The notes beneath the pieces were generated by a model that did not search any database, was not told the DNA's origin, and was given only the letters and a program-made list of their open reading frames with translations. Below are positions 1 to 9,009 of a stretch of 64,000 bases of DNA, piece by piece (position 1 is the first letter of the stretch; every line of letters starts with the position of its first letter). The stretch comes from Rhodocyclaceae bacterium (lineage in GTDB: Bacteria > Pseudomonadota > Gammaproteobacteria > Burkholderiales > Rhodocyclaceae), in NCBI GenBank assembly GCA_016704145.1, contig JADJAS010000007.1, positions 1,364,001 through 1,428,000 of the forward strand, given 5' to 3'. The translations under genes and the position numbers were made by a program.

Positions 1-204
1 GAGCTTGCCGATGGGCGCGCCGCGCCAGCGGATCTCGCCTTCGTCCGGCTGCGCCAGACCGACCAGCGCTCGCAGCAGGGTCGTCTTGCCGGCGCCATTT
101 TCGCCTTGGACGTGCAGCCACTCTCCCGGCGCCAGTTCGAAGGCAACATCGGAAAAAAGGCGGCGTTCGCCACGAAGGCAGGATAGGGCGGAGACGGCAA
201 GCAT
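1..204 (-). CDS. ccmA: Cytochrome c biogenesis heme exporter ATP-binding protein CcmA (5' part only)
   Basis: The reverse strand from the ATG at 204 encodes 68 residues before the window ends. It begins MLAVSALSCLRGERRLF and has a Walker A motif, GENGAGKTTLLRALVGL. An ABC ATPase this short before Walker A, with the phrases LAPGEWLHVQG and PDEGEIRW, is typical of CcmA, the ATPase of the CcmABCD system that serves haem delivery for c-type cytochrome maturation at the inner membrane. The signature motif and Walker B lie outside the window, so another small ABC ATPase is possible but less likely. The rest of a ccm operon would be expected to the left. Confidence 0.8.
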   Translation of the reverse strand, partial: MLAVSALSCLRGERRLFSDVAFELAPGEWLHVQGENGAGKTTLLRALVGLAQPDEGEIRWRGAPIGKL

Positions 205-277
205 GCAGAGCCGAATTTTGCCCGAATTGCCGGCGGGCCGTTGTCCTATTCCGCATCGTCGTGGCCGGCGCGTATTC

Positions 278-301
278 GAAAGTCAGCGCTGGCGGGACGC
301 C
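278..301 (+). repeat. 24-nt dispersed repeat, copy 1 (intergenic)
   Basis: Contains the GAAAGTCAG core followed by CGCTGG and ends GGGACGCC. It lies in the gap between the divergent ccmA and rnfB genes, so it is not explained by coding constraint. It belongs to the dispersed family described in the findings. Confidence 0.65.
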
Positions 302-325
302 GACAGAGGGCCGGTAATGTTGCCG

Positions 326-348
326 ATGTTTCGCATAGCGAAAAACAT
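326..348. promoter_or_regulatory. Inverted repeat, possible operator
   Basis: TTTCGC (329-334) and GCGAAA (338-343) form a perfect inverted repeat around ATA, extended imperfectly by ATG and CAT on the outside. It lies between ccmA and the Rnf/NifJ operon. The layout suits a dimeric regulator, but the family cannot be told from the sequence. Confidence 0.4.
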
Positions 349-396
349 TTTCCAGCCTGAAACGATATAACTTATTAATGGAAAAAGACAATTTTT

Positions 397-426
397 TTGC
401 TGCATTGCGGTGCTATTGCCTATACT
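397..426 (+). promoter_or_regulatory. Possible sigma-70-type promoter for the rnfB-nifJ operon
   Basis: TATACT at 421-426 is a good -10 element. TTGCTG at 397-402, 18 bases upstream, is a partial -35. The AT-rich stretch at 361-400 stands out from the GC-rich surroundings. If used, transcription would start near 433 and give a leader of about 210 nt before rnfB. No good -24/-12 element was seen here. Confidence 0.35.
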
Positions 427-432
427 TGTCCC

Positions 433-645
433 TGTCACGAACACGGGATCGACGCAACCGGTCTCGTGTGCAGTGGGGAGATGGCAACCCTTTCTCCCGT
501 CGAGTAGGCCGGATGGGATCTCCGGCCGCGCCGTGAGAGCTCCCGATGATGCGTGCCCGCAAGGCGCAAGTCGCGGAGGCTCGTTTCGCGTACTCCGTTC
601 TCTTCTTGCCGCACCGGCGGCGAACGACTCGACTCGGGAGCTTCG
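433..645 (+). ncRNA. Structured 5' leader upstream of rnfB (candidate cis-acting RNA)
   Basis: Three consecutive hairpins are visible: ACACG 441-445 with CGTGT 465-469, GGGAGA 476-481 with TCTCCC 493-498, and GGCCGGA 507-513 with TCCGGCC 521-527. GTCGAGT (499-505) can also pair with ACTCGAC (627-633), which sits beside the rnfB ribosome binding site (GGGAG at 636-640). Such pairing could affect translation. It does not match a riboswitch class I can recall. No convincing gene was seen between 205 and 645. Confidence 0.35.
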
Positions 646-1521
646 ATGGATTATTCAGGTCTTGCGATTGCCGGAGGTTTCATGGCCACGCTGGGTATCG
701 GCCTGGCCGGCATGCTGGCGTTCGCTAACCGCAAGCTTTTCGTCTTCGAGGACCCGCGCATCGAGGAGGTGGAAAACCGCCTGCCGAAATCCAACTGCGG
801 CGCCTGTGGTCAACCGGGCTGCCGGGCTTTTGCCGAGAAAGTGGTTGCGGGCAACCTCATGCCGGCCCAATGCACGGTCAGCTCGCCGGAACAGCGCAAC
901 GGCATCGCCGATTTCCTTGGCGTCGCCGCTGGCGACGTGGAGAAGAAAGTGGCCCGACTGGCCTGCGCCGGCGGCCGCCATGTCGCCTTTCTGCGCGCGC
1001 GCTACGCCGGTCACGATTCCTGCCGGGCCGCCGCCGTGGTCTCGGGCGGCGGCAAGGAATGCGCCTGGGGCTGTCTGGGGCTGGCCGATTGCGCGAACGT
1101 CTGTACCTTCGACGCCATTCACATGGACCTGCATGGCCTGCCGGTGGTCGATGCCGACAAGTGCACGGCTTGCAACGACTGCGTCGAAGTCTGCCCCAAG
1201 GGCCTGTTCTCGCTGGAGCCGGTCAGCCGCAGGCTGTGGGTGGCTTGCAAGAGCCAGGCGGACGGTGATACGGCCGAAGCGGCCTGCGAAGTCGCCTGCA
1301 CGGCTTGCGGCAAGTGCGTGGCCGACGCTCCGCCGGGGCTGATGAAGCTCAACGGCAACCTCGCCGCCATCAATTATGAACTGAACGCGTGGGCCACCCG
1401 GGTGCCCATCGAGCGTTGCCCGACCGGCGCCATCGTCTGGTTCGATAACCCCAACCATGCCGTCAAGGGCGCCGTGGCCAAGAAAGTGCTGCGCAACGAG
1501 CCGTTGCCGGTGCTGCACTGA
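646..1521 (+). CDS. rnfB: Electron transport complex protein RnfB
   Basis: 291 residues from the ATG at 646, chosen because GGGAG precedes it and the protein then opens with the membrane anchor typical of RnfB (MDYSGLAIAGGFMATLGIG). Longer in-frame extension to 553 has no family resemblance. After the anchor comes the cluster motif NCGACGQPGCRAF (about residues 50-62) and then ferredoxin-like motifs CTACNDCVEVCPKG and CTACGKCV. RnfB is the iron-sulfur entry point that takes electrons from ferredoxin at the cytoplasmic face of the Rnf complex. At 291 residues it is longer than the roughly 190-residue enterobacterial form. It is the first gene of the operon. Confidence 0.93.
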   Translation: MDYSGLAIAGGFMATLGIGLAGMLAFANRKLFVFEDPRIEEVENRLPKSNCGACGQPGCRAFAEKVVAGNLMPAQCTVSSPEQRNGIADFLGVAAGDVEKKVARLACAGGRHVAFLRARYAGHDSCRAAAVVSGGGKECAWGCLGLADCANVCTFDAIHMDLHGLPVVDADKCTACNDCVEVCPKGLFSLEPVSRRLWVACKSQADGDTAEAACEVACTACGKCVADAPPGLMKLNGNLAAINYELNAWATRVPIERCPTGAIVWFDNPNHAVKGAVAKKVLRNEPLPVLH

Positions 1522-1543
1522 TTTCCAGATTGAGGAGTTCGCC

Positions 1544-4500
1544 ATGTTCAAGAAACTTTTTCAGTTTTCGCTTCTGGAGTCCGGCGGCGCCGGCAAGGAA
1601 ACCCGGGCGGTGAAGTATCCGGGCGTGCGCGACGCGGTCGATGGCAATACCGCTGTCATTCACGTCGAACAGGAGGCTTCGGACGCGGCGGGCGCCTATC
1701 CGATCACGCCCTCGACGCAGATGGGCGAGTACTGGGCCGAGGCCGTGGCCCAGGGCCATCTCAACATCTCGGATCGGCCGCTGATCTTCGTCGAGCCCGA
1801 ATCGGAACACGCGGCGGCGGGCGTCACGGCGGGCATGTCGATGGCCGGCTTGCGCGCCACCAACTTCTCGTCGGCGCAGGGCGTGGCCTTCATGCACGAG
1901 TCACTCTACGGCGCCGTGGGCAAGCGCCTGCCCTATGTCCTGAACATGGGCTGCCGCGCCATCACCAAGGCGTCGCTGAATGTCCATTGCAGCCACGACG
2001 ACTACCATTGCGTGGACGACACCGGCTTCATCCAGGTGATGGCCAAGAACGCCACCGAGGCCGCCGACCTCAATCTCATCGGCCGCAAGCTCGCCGAACT
2101 GTCCTTGACGCCGGCCATCATCGGTCAGGACGGTTTTCTGACCACGCACCTGATCGAGTCGGCGCTGCTGCCCGAGCGCCAGCTGGTCGCCGAATTCCTT
2201 GGCAAGCCCGACGACATCATCGACACGCCGACGCCGGCGCAGCGGATGATCCATGGGCCGAAGCGTCGTCGCGTGCCGGCCATCTGGGACGTCGACGTGC
2301 CGATGGTGTCCGGCGTGGTGCAGAACCAGGACGCCTACATGCAGGCGGTGGCTGCCCAGCGTCCCTATTTCTTCGACCACATCGAGGGTCTGGCCGAACA
2401 ATGCATGGCCGAGTACGCCGAGTTGACCGGCCGCCGCTACAGCCGCGTGTCGACGTATCTGGCCGAGGATGCCGAGTACCTGATCGTCGGCATGGGCTCG
2501 ATGATCGTGCAGGCCGAAGCCGTCGCCGACTATCTGCGCGCCACGCGTAACCTCAAGGTCGGCGTGGTCAATGTCACCATGTATCGACCCTTCCCCGGCG
2601 ACCTGCTCGGCCACGTGCTGCGCGGCAAGAAGGGTGTCGCGATCCTGGAGCGCACCGATCAGCCGCTCGCCGAGGATCTGCCGCTCGTCCGCGAGATCCG
2701 CGCCGCCATGGCCAAGTGCATCGAGAACGGCGGCGCCGTCGAGGGCGACAAGCCGTATCCGGAATATGCGAGCTACGGTCCGGGGGATGTGCCACGCCTC
2801 TATTCGGGCTGCTTCGGCCTGGGTTCGCGCGACATGCAACCTGAAGCGTTGATCGGTGCCGTCGAGAACATGCTGCCCAACGGCGCCAAGCGCAAGTTCT
2901 TCTATCTCTCCGTCGACTTCGCGCGCGACCCCCTCAACCCCAAAGACGAGCTCCATCAGCAGCAGTTGCACGATGCCTATCCGCGTGTCCAGGAGCTCGC
3001 CGTGCATGGTTCCGAGAACCCCAACCTGCTGCCGAAGGGCGCCATCACCGTGCGCATGCACTCGGTTGGCGGCTGGGGCGCCATCACGACGGGCAAGAAC
3101 CTGGCGGTGACTCTGTTCGAACTGCTCGGCTACGACATCAAGGCCAACCCGAAATACGGTTCGGAGAAGAAGGGCCAGCCGACCACCTATTACCTGTCGG
3201 CGGCGCCGGAGCCCATTCGCGTCAACTGCGAGTACGTCTATGTCGATGTCGTGCTGTCGCCCGACCCGAATGTCTTCGGCCACTCGAACCCGCTTGCCGG
3301 CCTCAAGAAGGGCGGCGTATTCATCATCCAGTCGAACCTCGGTGACGAGACCTGGGCGAGCTTCCCGACCTGGGCGCAGAAATTTATCGTCGACAACGAC
3401 ATTCGGGTATTCCATCTCGACGCCTTCCAGATTGCCCGCGACGAGGCCGGCAGCGCCGATTTGCAGCTGCGCATGCAGGGCATCGCCTTCCAGGGCGCGT
3501 TCTTCGCCGCCAGTCCCGTGATGGCGAACGCCGGATTGACGGAAGAACGCCTGTTCGGTGCCATCGAAGCCCAGTTGCAGTCGAAGTTCGGCGGCAAGGG
3601 CGCGGCCGTGGTTCAGAACAACCTGAAGGTGGTCAAGCGCGGCTTCATCGAGATGCACGAGATCGTCGACAAGCAGGTCGGCGTGTCGCGCAAGACCTTG
3701 GCGAGGAAGGACGCCGGCCTGCCGGTGATGCTGCGGCAATTGCCGGAAGCCGATGGCAAGGTTGCGGATATCCACCGCTTCTGGGAGCAAACGGGCAACT
3801 TCTACGCGACGGGCAAGGGCTCGGACAACCTGGTCGATCCGTTCATCGGTACCGGCATGATGCCGGCGGCCACCGGTGTTTATCGCGACATGACCGGCAT
3901 CCGCTTCGAGCACCCGGTCTGGATCCCCGAAAACTGCACGGCCTGCGGCAATTGCTACACGGAGTGTCCGGACAGCGCCATTCCCGGCCTGGTGTCGTCG
4001 GTGGCCGACGTTTTCAACACCATCGTCAACCACATCGAGACGCGCGGCACGCCGACGCGTTTCCTGCGTCGCGCCGTGCGCAATGTCGAGAAGCGTCTGC
4101 GCGCGTCGATTACCGGTGACGGCGTCGCCGTCACACCGCTGATCGGACCGGCGATCGAAGCGACCATCGCCGAGGCGCCCGAAGCCGATCGCGCCAGGAT
4201 GGCTGAGGAGTTCAAGCTGTTTGCCGCCGAAATGGGGGACTTCCAGTTCGCCACCACCAAACCTTACTGGGCCCTGAAGGAAAAGAAGGCCAAGGGCAGC
4301 GGCGGCCTGTTCTCGATCACCATCAACCCGATCACCTGCAAGGCCTGCGCGCTGTGCGTGGACGTCTGCGAGGACGATGCGCTGAAAATGGTGACGCAGA
4401 CCGACGAGTCGGTGGCCCGGCTGCGGGACGACTGGGACTTCTGGCTCGGCCTGCCGAGTACACCGAAGGAGTACAGCCGCATCGAGAGCCTCGACGAGAA

Positions 4501-6469
4501 GATCGGCGCGCTCGAGACCCTGCTGCTCGACAAGCATCACTACCAGTCGATGAACTGCGGTGACGGCGCCTGCCTCGGCTGCGGCGAGAAGACGGCGATC
4601 CATCTGTTCACGTCGACGGTGACGGCGCTGATGCAGCCGCGCGTCAAGGCCTTCGTCGAGAAGCTGGATACGCTGATTGCCGGGCTCGAGCAGCGCATCC
4701 GCCTGAAAGTCACCGAATCGATGGACGTCGGCGATACCCAGGCCATGATCGCCGCGGTGGAGGCCGCCAAGGATGGCGACCTGACACTCTCCAAGTTGTC
4801 CGACCGCGTTTCCGCCGGCAAACCTTCGCAGCCCATCGATCCGGTCTGGATGCGCACCGTCGCCCAGACGCTGGAAAGGCTCAAGGATCTCAAGTGGCGC
4901 TACCTCGAGGGTCCGAGCCGGCGCGGGCGCGCCGAGATGGGGATCGTCAATTCCACCGGCTGCACGTCGGTGTGGGGCTCGACCTATCCGTATCACCCGT
5001 ATCCCTTCCCTTGGACCTCGCATCTCTTCCAGGACAGCCCCTCGGTGGCGATGGGGCTGTTCGAGGGTCATATGGCCAAGATGGCCGAAGGCTTCAAGGC
5101 CGTGCGCTTGGCCGAACTCGAACTCAAGGGCGAGTACGTGGCGGAGCGCGACGAGGACTTTTTCCGCCGCTTCGACTGGCATCGCTTCAGCGAGGACGAA
5201 TGGCTGCTTTGTCCGCCGGTGGTCAGCATCGGCGGCGACGGCGCCATGTACGACATCGGCTTCCAGAACCTCTCGCGGGCACTGATGTCCGGCATGCCGA
5301 TCAAGGTGCTGGTGGTCGACACGCAGGTGTATTCGAACACCGGCGGCCAGGCCTGTACCTCCGGCTTCATTGGCCAGGTGTCGGACATGGCGCCCTACGG
5401 CACGGCGCAAAAGGGCAAGCAGGAAACCCGCAAGGAGATCAGCCTGATCGGCATGGCCCATCGCACCGCCTACGTCATGCAGGGCACCATCGCGCACGTC
5501 AATCATTTGCTCGAGAGCTACATCGACGGCCTCAACTCGCGGCGGCCGGCCTTGTTCAACATCTATGCCGTCTGCCCGCCCGAGCATGGCGTCGGTGACG
5601 ATACATCCGTGCAGCAGAGCAAGCTGGCGGTCGAGTCGCGCGCCTACCCGCTGTTCCGTTTCGATCCGGACGCCGGCATCACCTTCAGCGAGTGCGTCAG
5701 TCTCGAAGGCAACCCGGCCACGGAAGCCGACTGGCCGACCTATGCCCTGAAGTACAAGGGTGAGAGCGGCCAGGAAAAGTCGATGGAACTGCCGATGACC
5801 TTCGCCGATTTCGCCGCCACCGAGGCGCGTTTCGGCAAGCAGTTCAAGAAGGCGCCGCCCGATACCTGGAACGACAACATGCTGCCCATCGCGGACTTCC
5901 TCAAGCTCGACGCCGACGAGCGCGAAGGCAAGTTCCCCTACATCTGGGCGGTCGATACCAAGAACCGGCTGTCGCGCTTGCTGGTCACCGAGGAACTGGC
6001 CCGTTCGACGGAGGAGCGGCTGCACTTCTGGCGACAGTTGAAGAACGTCGCGGGGCTCGATCGTGTCGCCGGGGACAGCGAGGGCGTGGCCGAGCGCGTG
6101 CGCGCCGAACTGATCGCCAAGATCACCGCCAGTCTGGGCGTCACGGGCGGCGACATCGCGGTCGCGCCGGTGGCGGGCGCCACGAAAGTCAGTGGCGGCG
6201 ACACGCCGGCGGCGGGTGATTTCGAGCCCTGCTGGATCGAAACGCCCGAGTGCACCGCCTGCGACGAATGCATCACGATCGCGCCTAAGACATTTGCCTA
6301 CAACGACCAGAAGCTGGCCGTGGTGACTAACCCGAAGGGCGCCAGGTTCGCCGACATCGTCAAGGCGGCGGAAAAGTGCACGGCCGGCTGCATCCACCCG
6401 GGAACGCCGTGGAATCCCGCCGAGCCGGGGCTGGAAAAGCTCATGGCGCGGGCGGCGAAGTTCAACTAG
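1544..6469 (+). CDS. nifJ: Pyruvate:ferredoxin (flavodoxin) oxidoreductase, long form with extra C-terminal ferredoxin domain
   Basis: 1641 residues from the ATG at 1544, preceded by TTGAGGAG. It oxidises pyruvate and CoA to acetyl-CoA and CO2 and reduces ferredoxin or flavodoxin. Visible parts in order: POR N-terminal domain with EASDAAGAYPITPSTQMGE; a gamma-type domain with HSVGGWGAITTGKNLA (about 505); [4Fe-4S] motifs NCTACGNCYTECP (about 797) and CKACALCVDVCED (about 932); GDGACLGCGEK (about 1006); ThDP motif GGDGAMYDIGFQ (about 1230) and DTQVYSNTGGQ. The usual enzyme has about 1170-1200 residues. The extra length includes an insert around 1030-1130 and a C-terminal domain with ECTACDECITIAP (about 1565). 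It lies between rnfB and rnfC in one operon. Confidence 0.92.
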   Translation: MFKKLFQFSLLESGGAGKETRAVKYPGVRDAVDGNTAVIHVEQEASDAAGAYPITPSTQMGEYWAEAVAQGHLNISDRPLIFVEPESEHAAAGVTAGMSMAGLRATNFSSAQGVAFMHESLYGAVGKRLPYVLNMGCRAITKASLNVHCSHDDYHCVDDTGFIQVMAKNATEAADLNLIGRKLAELSLTPAIIGQDGFLTTHLIESALLPERQLVAEFLGKPDDIIDTPTPAQRMIHGPKRRRVPAIWDVDVPMVSGVVQNQDAYMQAVAAQRPYFFDHIEGLAEQCMAEYAELTGRRYSRVSTYLAEDAEYLIVGMGSMIVQAEAVADYLRATRNLKVGVVNVTMYRPFPGDLLGHVLRGKKGVAILERTDQPLAEDLPLVREIRAAMAKCIENGGAVEGDKPYPEYASYGPGDVPRLYSGCFGLGSRDMQPEALIGAVENMLPNGAKRKFFYLSVDFARDPLNPKDELHQQQLHDAYPRVQELAVHGSENPNLLPKGAITVRMHSVGGWGAITTGKNLAVTLFELLGYDIKANPKYGSEKKGQPTTYYLSAAPEPIRVNCEYVYVDVVLSPDPNVFGHSNPLAGLKKGGVFIIQSNLGDETWASFPTWAQKFIVDNDIRVFHLDAFQIARDEAGSADLQLRMQGIAFQGAFFAASPVMANAGLTEERLFGAIEAQLQSKFGGKGAAVVQNNLKVVKRGFIEMHEIVDKQVGVSRKTLARKDAGLPVMLRQLPEADGKVADIHRFWEQTGNFYATGKGSDNLVDPFIGTGMMPAATGVYRDMTGIRFEHPVWIPENCTACGNCYTECPDSAIPGLVSSVADVFNTIVNHIETRGTPTRFLRRAVRNVEKRLRASITGDGVAVTPLIGPAIEATIAEAPEADRARMAEEFKLFAAEMGDFQFATTKPYWALKEKKAKGSGGLFSITINPITCKACALCVDVCEDDALKMVTQTDESVARLRDDWDFWLGLPSTPKEYSRIESLDEKIGALETLLLDKHHYQSMNCGDGACLGCGEKTAIHLFTSTVTALMQPRVKAFVEKLDTLIAGLEQRIRLKVTESMDVGDTQAMIAAVEAAKDGDLTLSKLSDRVSAGKPSQPIDPVWMRTVAQTLERLKDLKWRYLEGPSRRGRAEMGIVNSTGCTSVWGSTYPYHPYPFPWTSHLFQDSPSVAMGLFEGHMAKMAEGFKAVRLAELELKGEYVAERDEDFFRRFDWHRFSEDEWLLCPPVVSIGGDGAMYDIGFQNLSRALMSGMPIKVLVVDTQVYSNTGGQACTSGFIGQVSDMAPYGTAQKGKQETRKEISLIGMAHRTAYVMQGTIAHVNHLLESYIDGLNSRRPALFNIYAVCPPEHGVGDDTSVQQSKLAVESRAYPLFRFDPDAGITFSECVSLEGNPATEADWPTYALKYKGESGQEKSMELPMTFADFAATEARFGKQFKKAPPDTWNDNMLPIADFLKLDADEREGKFPYIWAVDTKNRLSRLLVTEELARSTEERLHFWRQLKNVAGLDRVAGDSEGVAERVRAELIAKITASLGVTGGDIAVAPVAGATKVSGGDTPAAGDFEPCWIETPECTACDECITIAPKTFAYNDQKLAVVTNPKGARFADIVKAAEKCTAGCIHPGTPWNPAEPGLEKLMARAAKFN
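6184..6207 (+). repeat. 24-nt dispersed repeat, copy in nifJ
   Basis: GAAAGTCAG followed by TGGCGG and CGACACGCC. It is translated as KVSGGDTP in the Ala/Gly-rich linker just before the C-terminal ferredoxin domain of NifJ. Confidence 0.75.
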
Positions 6470-6474
6470 CGCAC

Positions 6475-7845
6475 ATGAAGCTCCTCAACTATTTCCGGGG
6501 CGAGGCCTTTCAGCGCGGCGTGCATCCGGCCTCGCGCAAGGAGGCCACGGCCGACCGTCGCATCCGCCGCCTGCCCTATCCACCGCGCGTGACGGTGCCG
6601 CTGGTGCAGCATATCGGCAAGCCGCCCCATGCCATCGTCAAGGTCGGCCAGGACGTCGTGCGCGGCCAGCCGATCGCGCGCGCCGACGACTGGCTGTCGG
6701 TGCCGCACCACGCGCCGGTGACCGGCGTGGTCGAGGCCATCGAACTCCGGCCGACCGCGCGCGGACCGTGGGCCCAGGCGATTGTTATTCGCAGCCAGGC
6801 CGGCGCGACGCAGGAAGATTTGTGGGGCAAGACACGCGACATGGAAGCCGCCACCGGCGCCGACATCCTGCAGGCGGTCTGGGATACCGGCATGGTCGGC
6901 CTGGGCGGCGCCGCCTTCCCGACGCACGCCAAGCTTTCCGTGCCCAAGCAGGCGAAGGTGCACACCCTGGTGGTGAACGGCTGCGAATGCGAGCCCTATC
7001 TCACCTGCGATCACCGCGTGATGGTCGAGGAGGCCGACGATCTGGTGCGCGGCATTCGCTACGCCATGCGCGTCACCGGCGCGGTGCGCGCCATCGTCGG
7101 CATCGAGGACAACAAGCCGGAAGCCGTCGAGGCCGTGGAAGCGGCCATCGCGCGCGCCAACGCGCCGGAGGGCGCGATTCATGCCGAAGCGGTGCCGACC
7201 AAGTATCCGCAGGGCTCGGAGAAGATGCTGCTGATGGCCCTGTTCGGCGTCGAGATCCCATCCGGCCAGTTGCCGGTAGCGATGGGCATGGTGGTCAACA
7301 ACGTCGGTACGCTGGCGGCGCTGGGCAGGCTGCTGCCGCTCGGCCAGGGCCTGACCGAGCGCGTGGTGACGGTTACCGGCCCCGGCGTGGCCCGACCGGG
7401 CGACTATCGCGTCGCCATCGGCACGCCGCTGAAGTTCGTGATGGACTACGCGGGCGTCGAGGCCAAGGCGGGGCTCGACCGGCGCCAGGTGATCCTCGGC
7501 GGGCCGATGATGGGCCAGGCGATCGCCTCGCTCGATGTGCCGATCACCAAGGGTGTGTCGGGCGTGCTGGTGTTCCGCCACGACGACATGCTCGCCAACG
7601 ATCGGCGCAAGACCTATCCCTGCATCAAGTGCGGCGAATGCGTGGAATCCTGCCCGATGGGTCTCAATCCCTCGACGCTCGGCATGCTGGCCGCCAAGCG
7701 CGAGTACGACCTGATGGGCAGCGATTACCATCTGGGTGACTGCTTCGAGTGCGGCTGTTGTACCTACGTTTGCCCATCCAATATTCCGCTGGTGCAGCAG
7801 TTCCGCGTGGCCAAGCAGATCCTTCGCGAAAGGGCGGTGGCGTAA
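6475..7845 (+). CDS. rnfC: Electron transport complex protein RnfC
   Basis: 456 residues from the ATG at 6475, five bases after the nifJ stop codon. The N-terminal barrel-sandwich segment (GKPPHAIVKVGQDVVRGQPI) is typical of RnfC. The NADH/FMN fold follows, with LVVNGCECEPYLTCD and a later GGPMMGQAI. Two [4Fe-4S] motifs close the protein: CIKCGECVESCPMGLNP and CFECGCCTYVCPSNIP. RnfC is the peripheral NAD(H)-binding subunit that exchanges electrons between NADH and the membrane part. It lacks the long C-terminal repeat tail of the enterobacterial protein. Confidence 0.94.
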   Translation: MKLLNYFRGEAFQRGVHPASRKEATADRRIRRLPYPPRVTVPLVQHIGKPPHAIVKVGQDVVRGQPIARADDWLSVPHHAPVTGVVEAIELRPTARGPWAQAIVIRSQAGATQEDLWGKTRDMEAATGADILQAVWDTGMVGLGGAAFPTHAKLSVPKQAKVHTLVVNGCECEPYLTCDHRVMVEEADDLVRGIRYAMRVTGAVRAIVGIEDNKPEAVEAVEAAIARANAPEGAIHAEAVPTKYPQGSEKMLLMALFGVEIPSGQLPVAMGMVVNNVGTLAALGRLLPLGQGLTERVVTVTGPGVARPGDYRVAIGTPLKFVMDYAGVEAKAGLDRRQVILGGPMMGQAIASLDVPITKGVSGVLVFRHDDMLANDRRKTYPCIKCGECVESCPMGLNPSTLGMLAAKREYDLMGSDYHLGDCFECGCCTYVCPSNIPLVQQFRVAKQILRERAVA

Positions 7846-9009
7846 ATGGGCACCGTCGAGATCCGCCCCGCCCCGCACGTGCGCGGCGAGCGCACGGTCG
7901 AAAAGATCATGCTCAATGTCGTCTGGTCCCTGTTGCCGATCTGCGCCTTTTATGTCTTCCAGTATGGCGTTTCGGCGCTGGCCTCGATCACGGTGGTGAC
8001 CGGCGCCTGCCTGCTGACCGAGCGCTGGCTGGTCCGGACCGGTACGCAGGCCGGCAACATCGGCGATTATTCGGCCACCATCACCGGCTTGTTGCTGGCG
8101 CTGACACTGCCACCGGGGTTTCCGCTGTGGATGGGCGCCATCGCCGGCTTCGTCGCCATCGGGCTCGGCAAGGGCCTGTTCGGCGGTCTCGGCTTCAACG
8201 TTTTCAATCCGGCCCTGGTGGGGCGGGCGTTCGCGCAAGCGGCGTTCCCGACCGCCATCGCCACCTACACACCCTCCTTCCTGCCCGGGCGCTTCACGGA
8301 GTTCATCCCCTCCAGCCTGGCCTGGCCGCTGATGATACCGGCCGACGCCGCACTGTGGCTGAAGGCCAAGCATCTCGACGCGCTGGCCGGCGCGACGCCG
8401 CTGGCCAAGTGGAAGTTCGACGGCGTGATGGTCGGCGCCAACGAACTGGTCACCTCGCTGTCGGGCCACATGGCGGTCGGTCCCTCGCCGCTGCTGATCC
8501 TGCTGTGCGGCTCGTATCTGGCGCTGCGCCGCTATCTCGACTGGCGCATTCCGATGTCCATCCTCGGCGGCGCTGCCGTGGTGGCGTGGGCGCTGTTCGC
8601 CTTCAACCCCACGCATTACCCGAACCCGTTCTTCATGCTGTTTTCCGGCGGCCTGATTCTCGGCGCGGTGTACATGGCGACCGACATGGCCACCTCACCG
8701 GTCACGCCGCGCGGCATGTGGCTCTACGGCGGCCTGATCGGCCTGCTGACCGTGGTGATCCGCTATTACAGCGGCCTGCCGGAAGGCGTGATGTACGCCA
8801 TCCTGATCGCCAACGCGGCGACGCCGCTGATCGAGCGCATCACCCAGCCGACGCCCTTCGGCAAGAGCGCGCTGGCGGCGCGGCGCGGCGCGTCCTATCC
8901 GTTGAATCCCAGCTACATTTCCCGCGAGGACGCGGGCGCGGTGACCCCGAAGAAACGCATCCTCAAGAACAAGCCGAAACGCGATGAGCGCAGAACACCT
9001 ACCCATTGA
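7846..9009 (+). CDS. rnfD: Electron transport complex membrane subunit RnfD
   Basis: 387 residues, starting directly after the rnfC stop codon. It is strongly hydrophobic with about ten possible membrane segments and has GNIGDYSATITGLLLALTLP and GGLGFNVFNPALVGRAF, both typical of the RnfD/NqrB family. The covalently bound flavin of this family is attached to a Thr in a Ser/Ala-Thr motif; DMATSPVTPRG (near 8690) is the likely region. Together with RnfA and RnfE it forms the ion-translocating core. The last 26 bases overlap rnfG. Confidence 0.93.
   Translation: MGTVEIRPAPHVRGERTVEKIMLNVVWSLLPICAFYVFQYGVSALASITVVTGACLLTERWLVRTGTQAGNIGDYSATITGLLLALTLPPGFPLWMGAIAGFVAIGLGKGLFGGLGFNVFNPALVGRAFAQAAFPTAIATYTPSFLPGRFTEFIPSSLAWPLMIPADAALWLKAKHLDALAGATPLAKWKFDGVMVGANELVTSLSGHMAVGPSPLLILLCGSYLALRRYLDWRIPMSILGGAAVVAWALFAFNPTHYPNPFFMLFSGGLILGAVYMATDMATSPVTPRGMWLYGGLIGLLTVVIRYYSGLPEGVMYAILIANAATPLIERITQPTPFGKSALAARRGASYPLNPSYISREDAGAVTPKKRILKNKPKRDERRTPTH

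Noticed and set aside
471..580. Resemblance of GGAGATGGCA and CCGATGATGC to a fluoride riboswitch
   Set aside because: Spacing and the pseudoknot partners do not fit, and no fluoride exporter gene follows.
1901..6397. 1498-residue open frame on the reverse strand opposite nifJ
   Set aside because: High GC with strong third-position bias opens antisense frames. The product is Arg/Gly/His-rich with no family match, while the forward frame is a clear NifJ.
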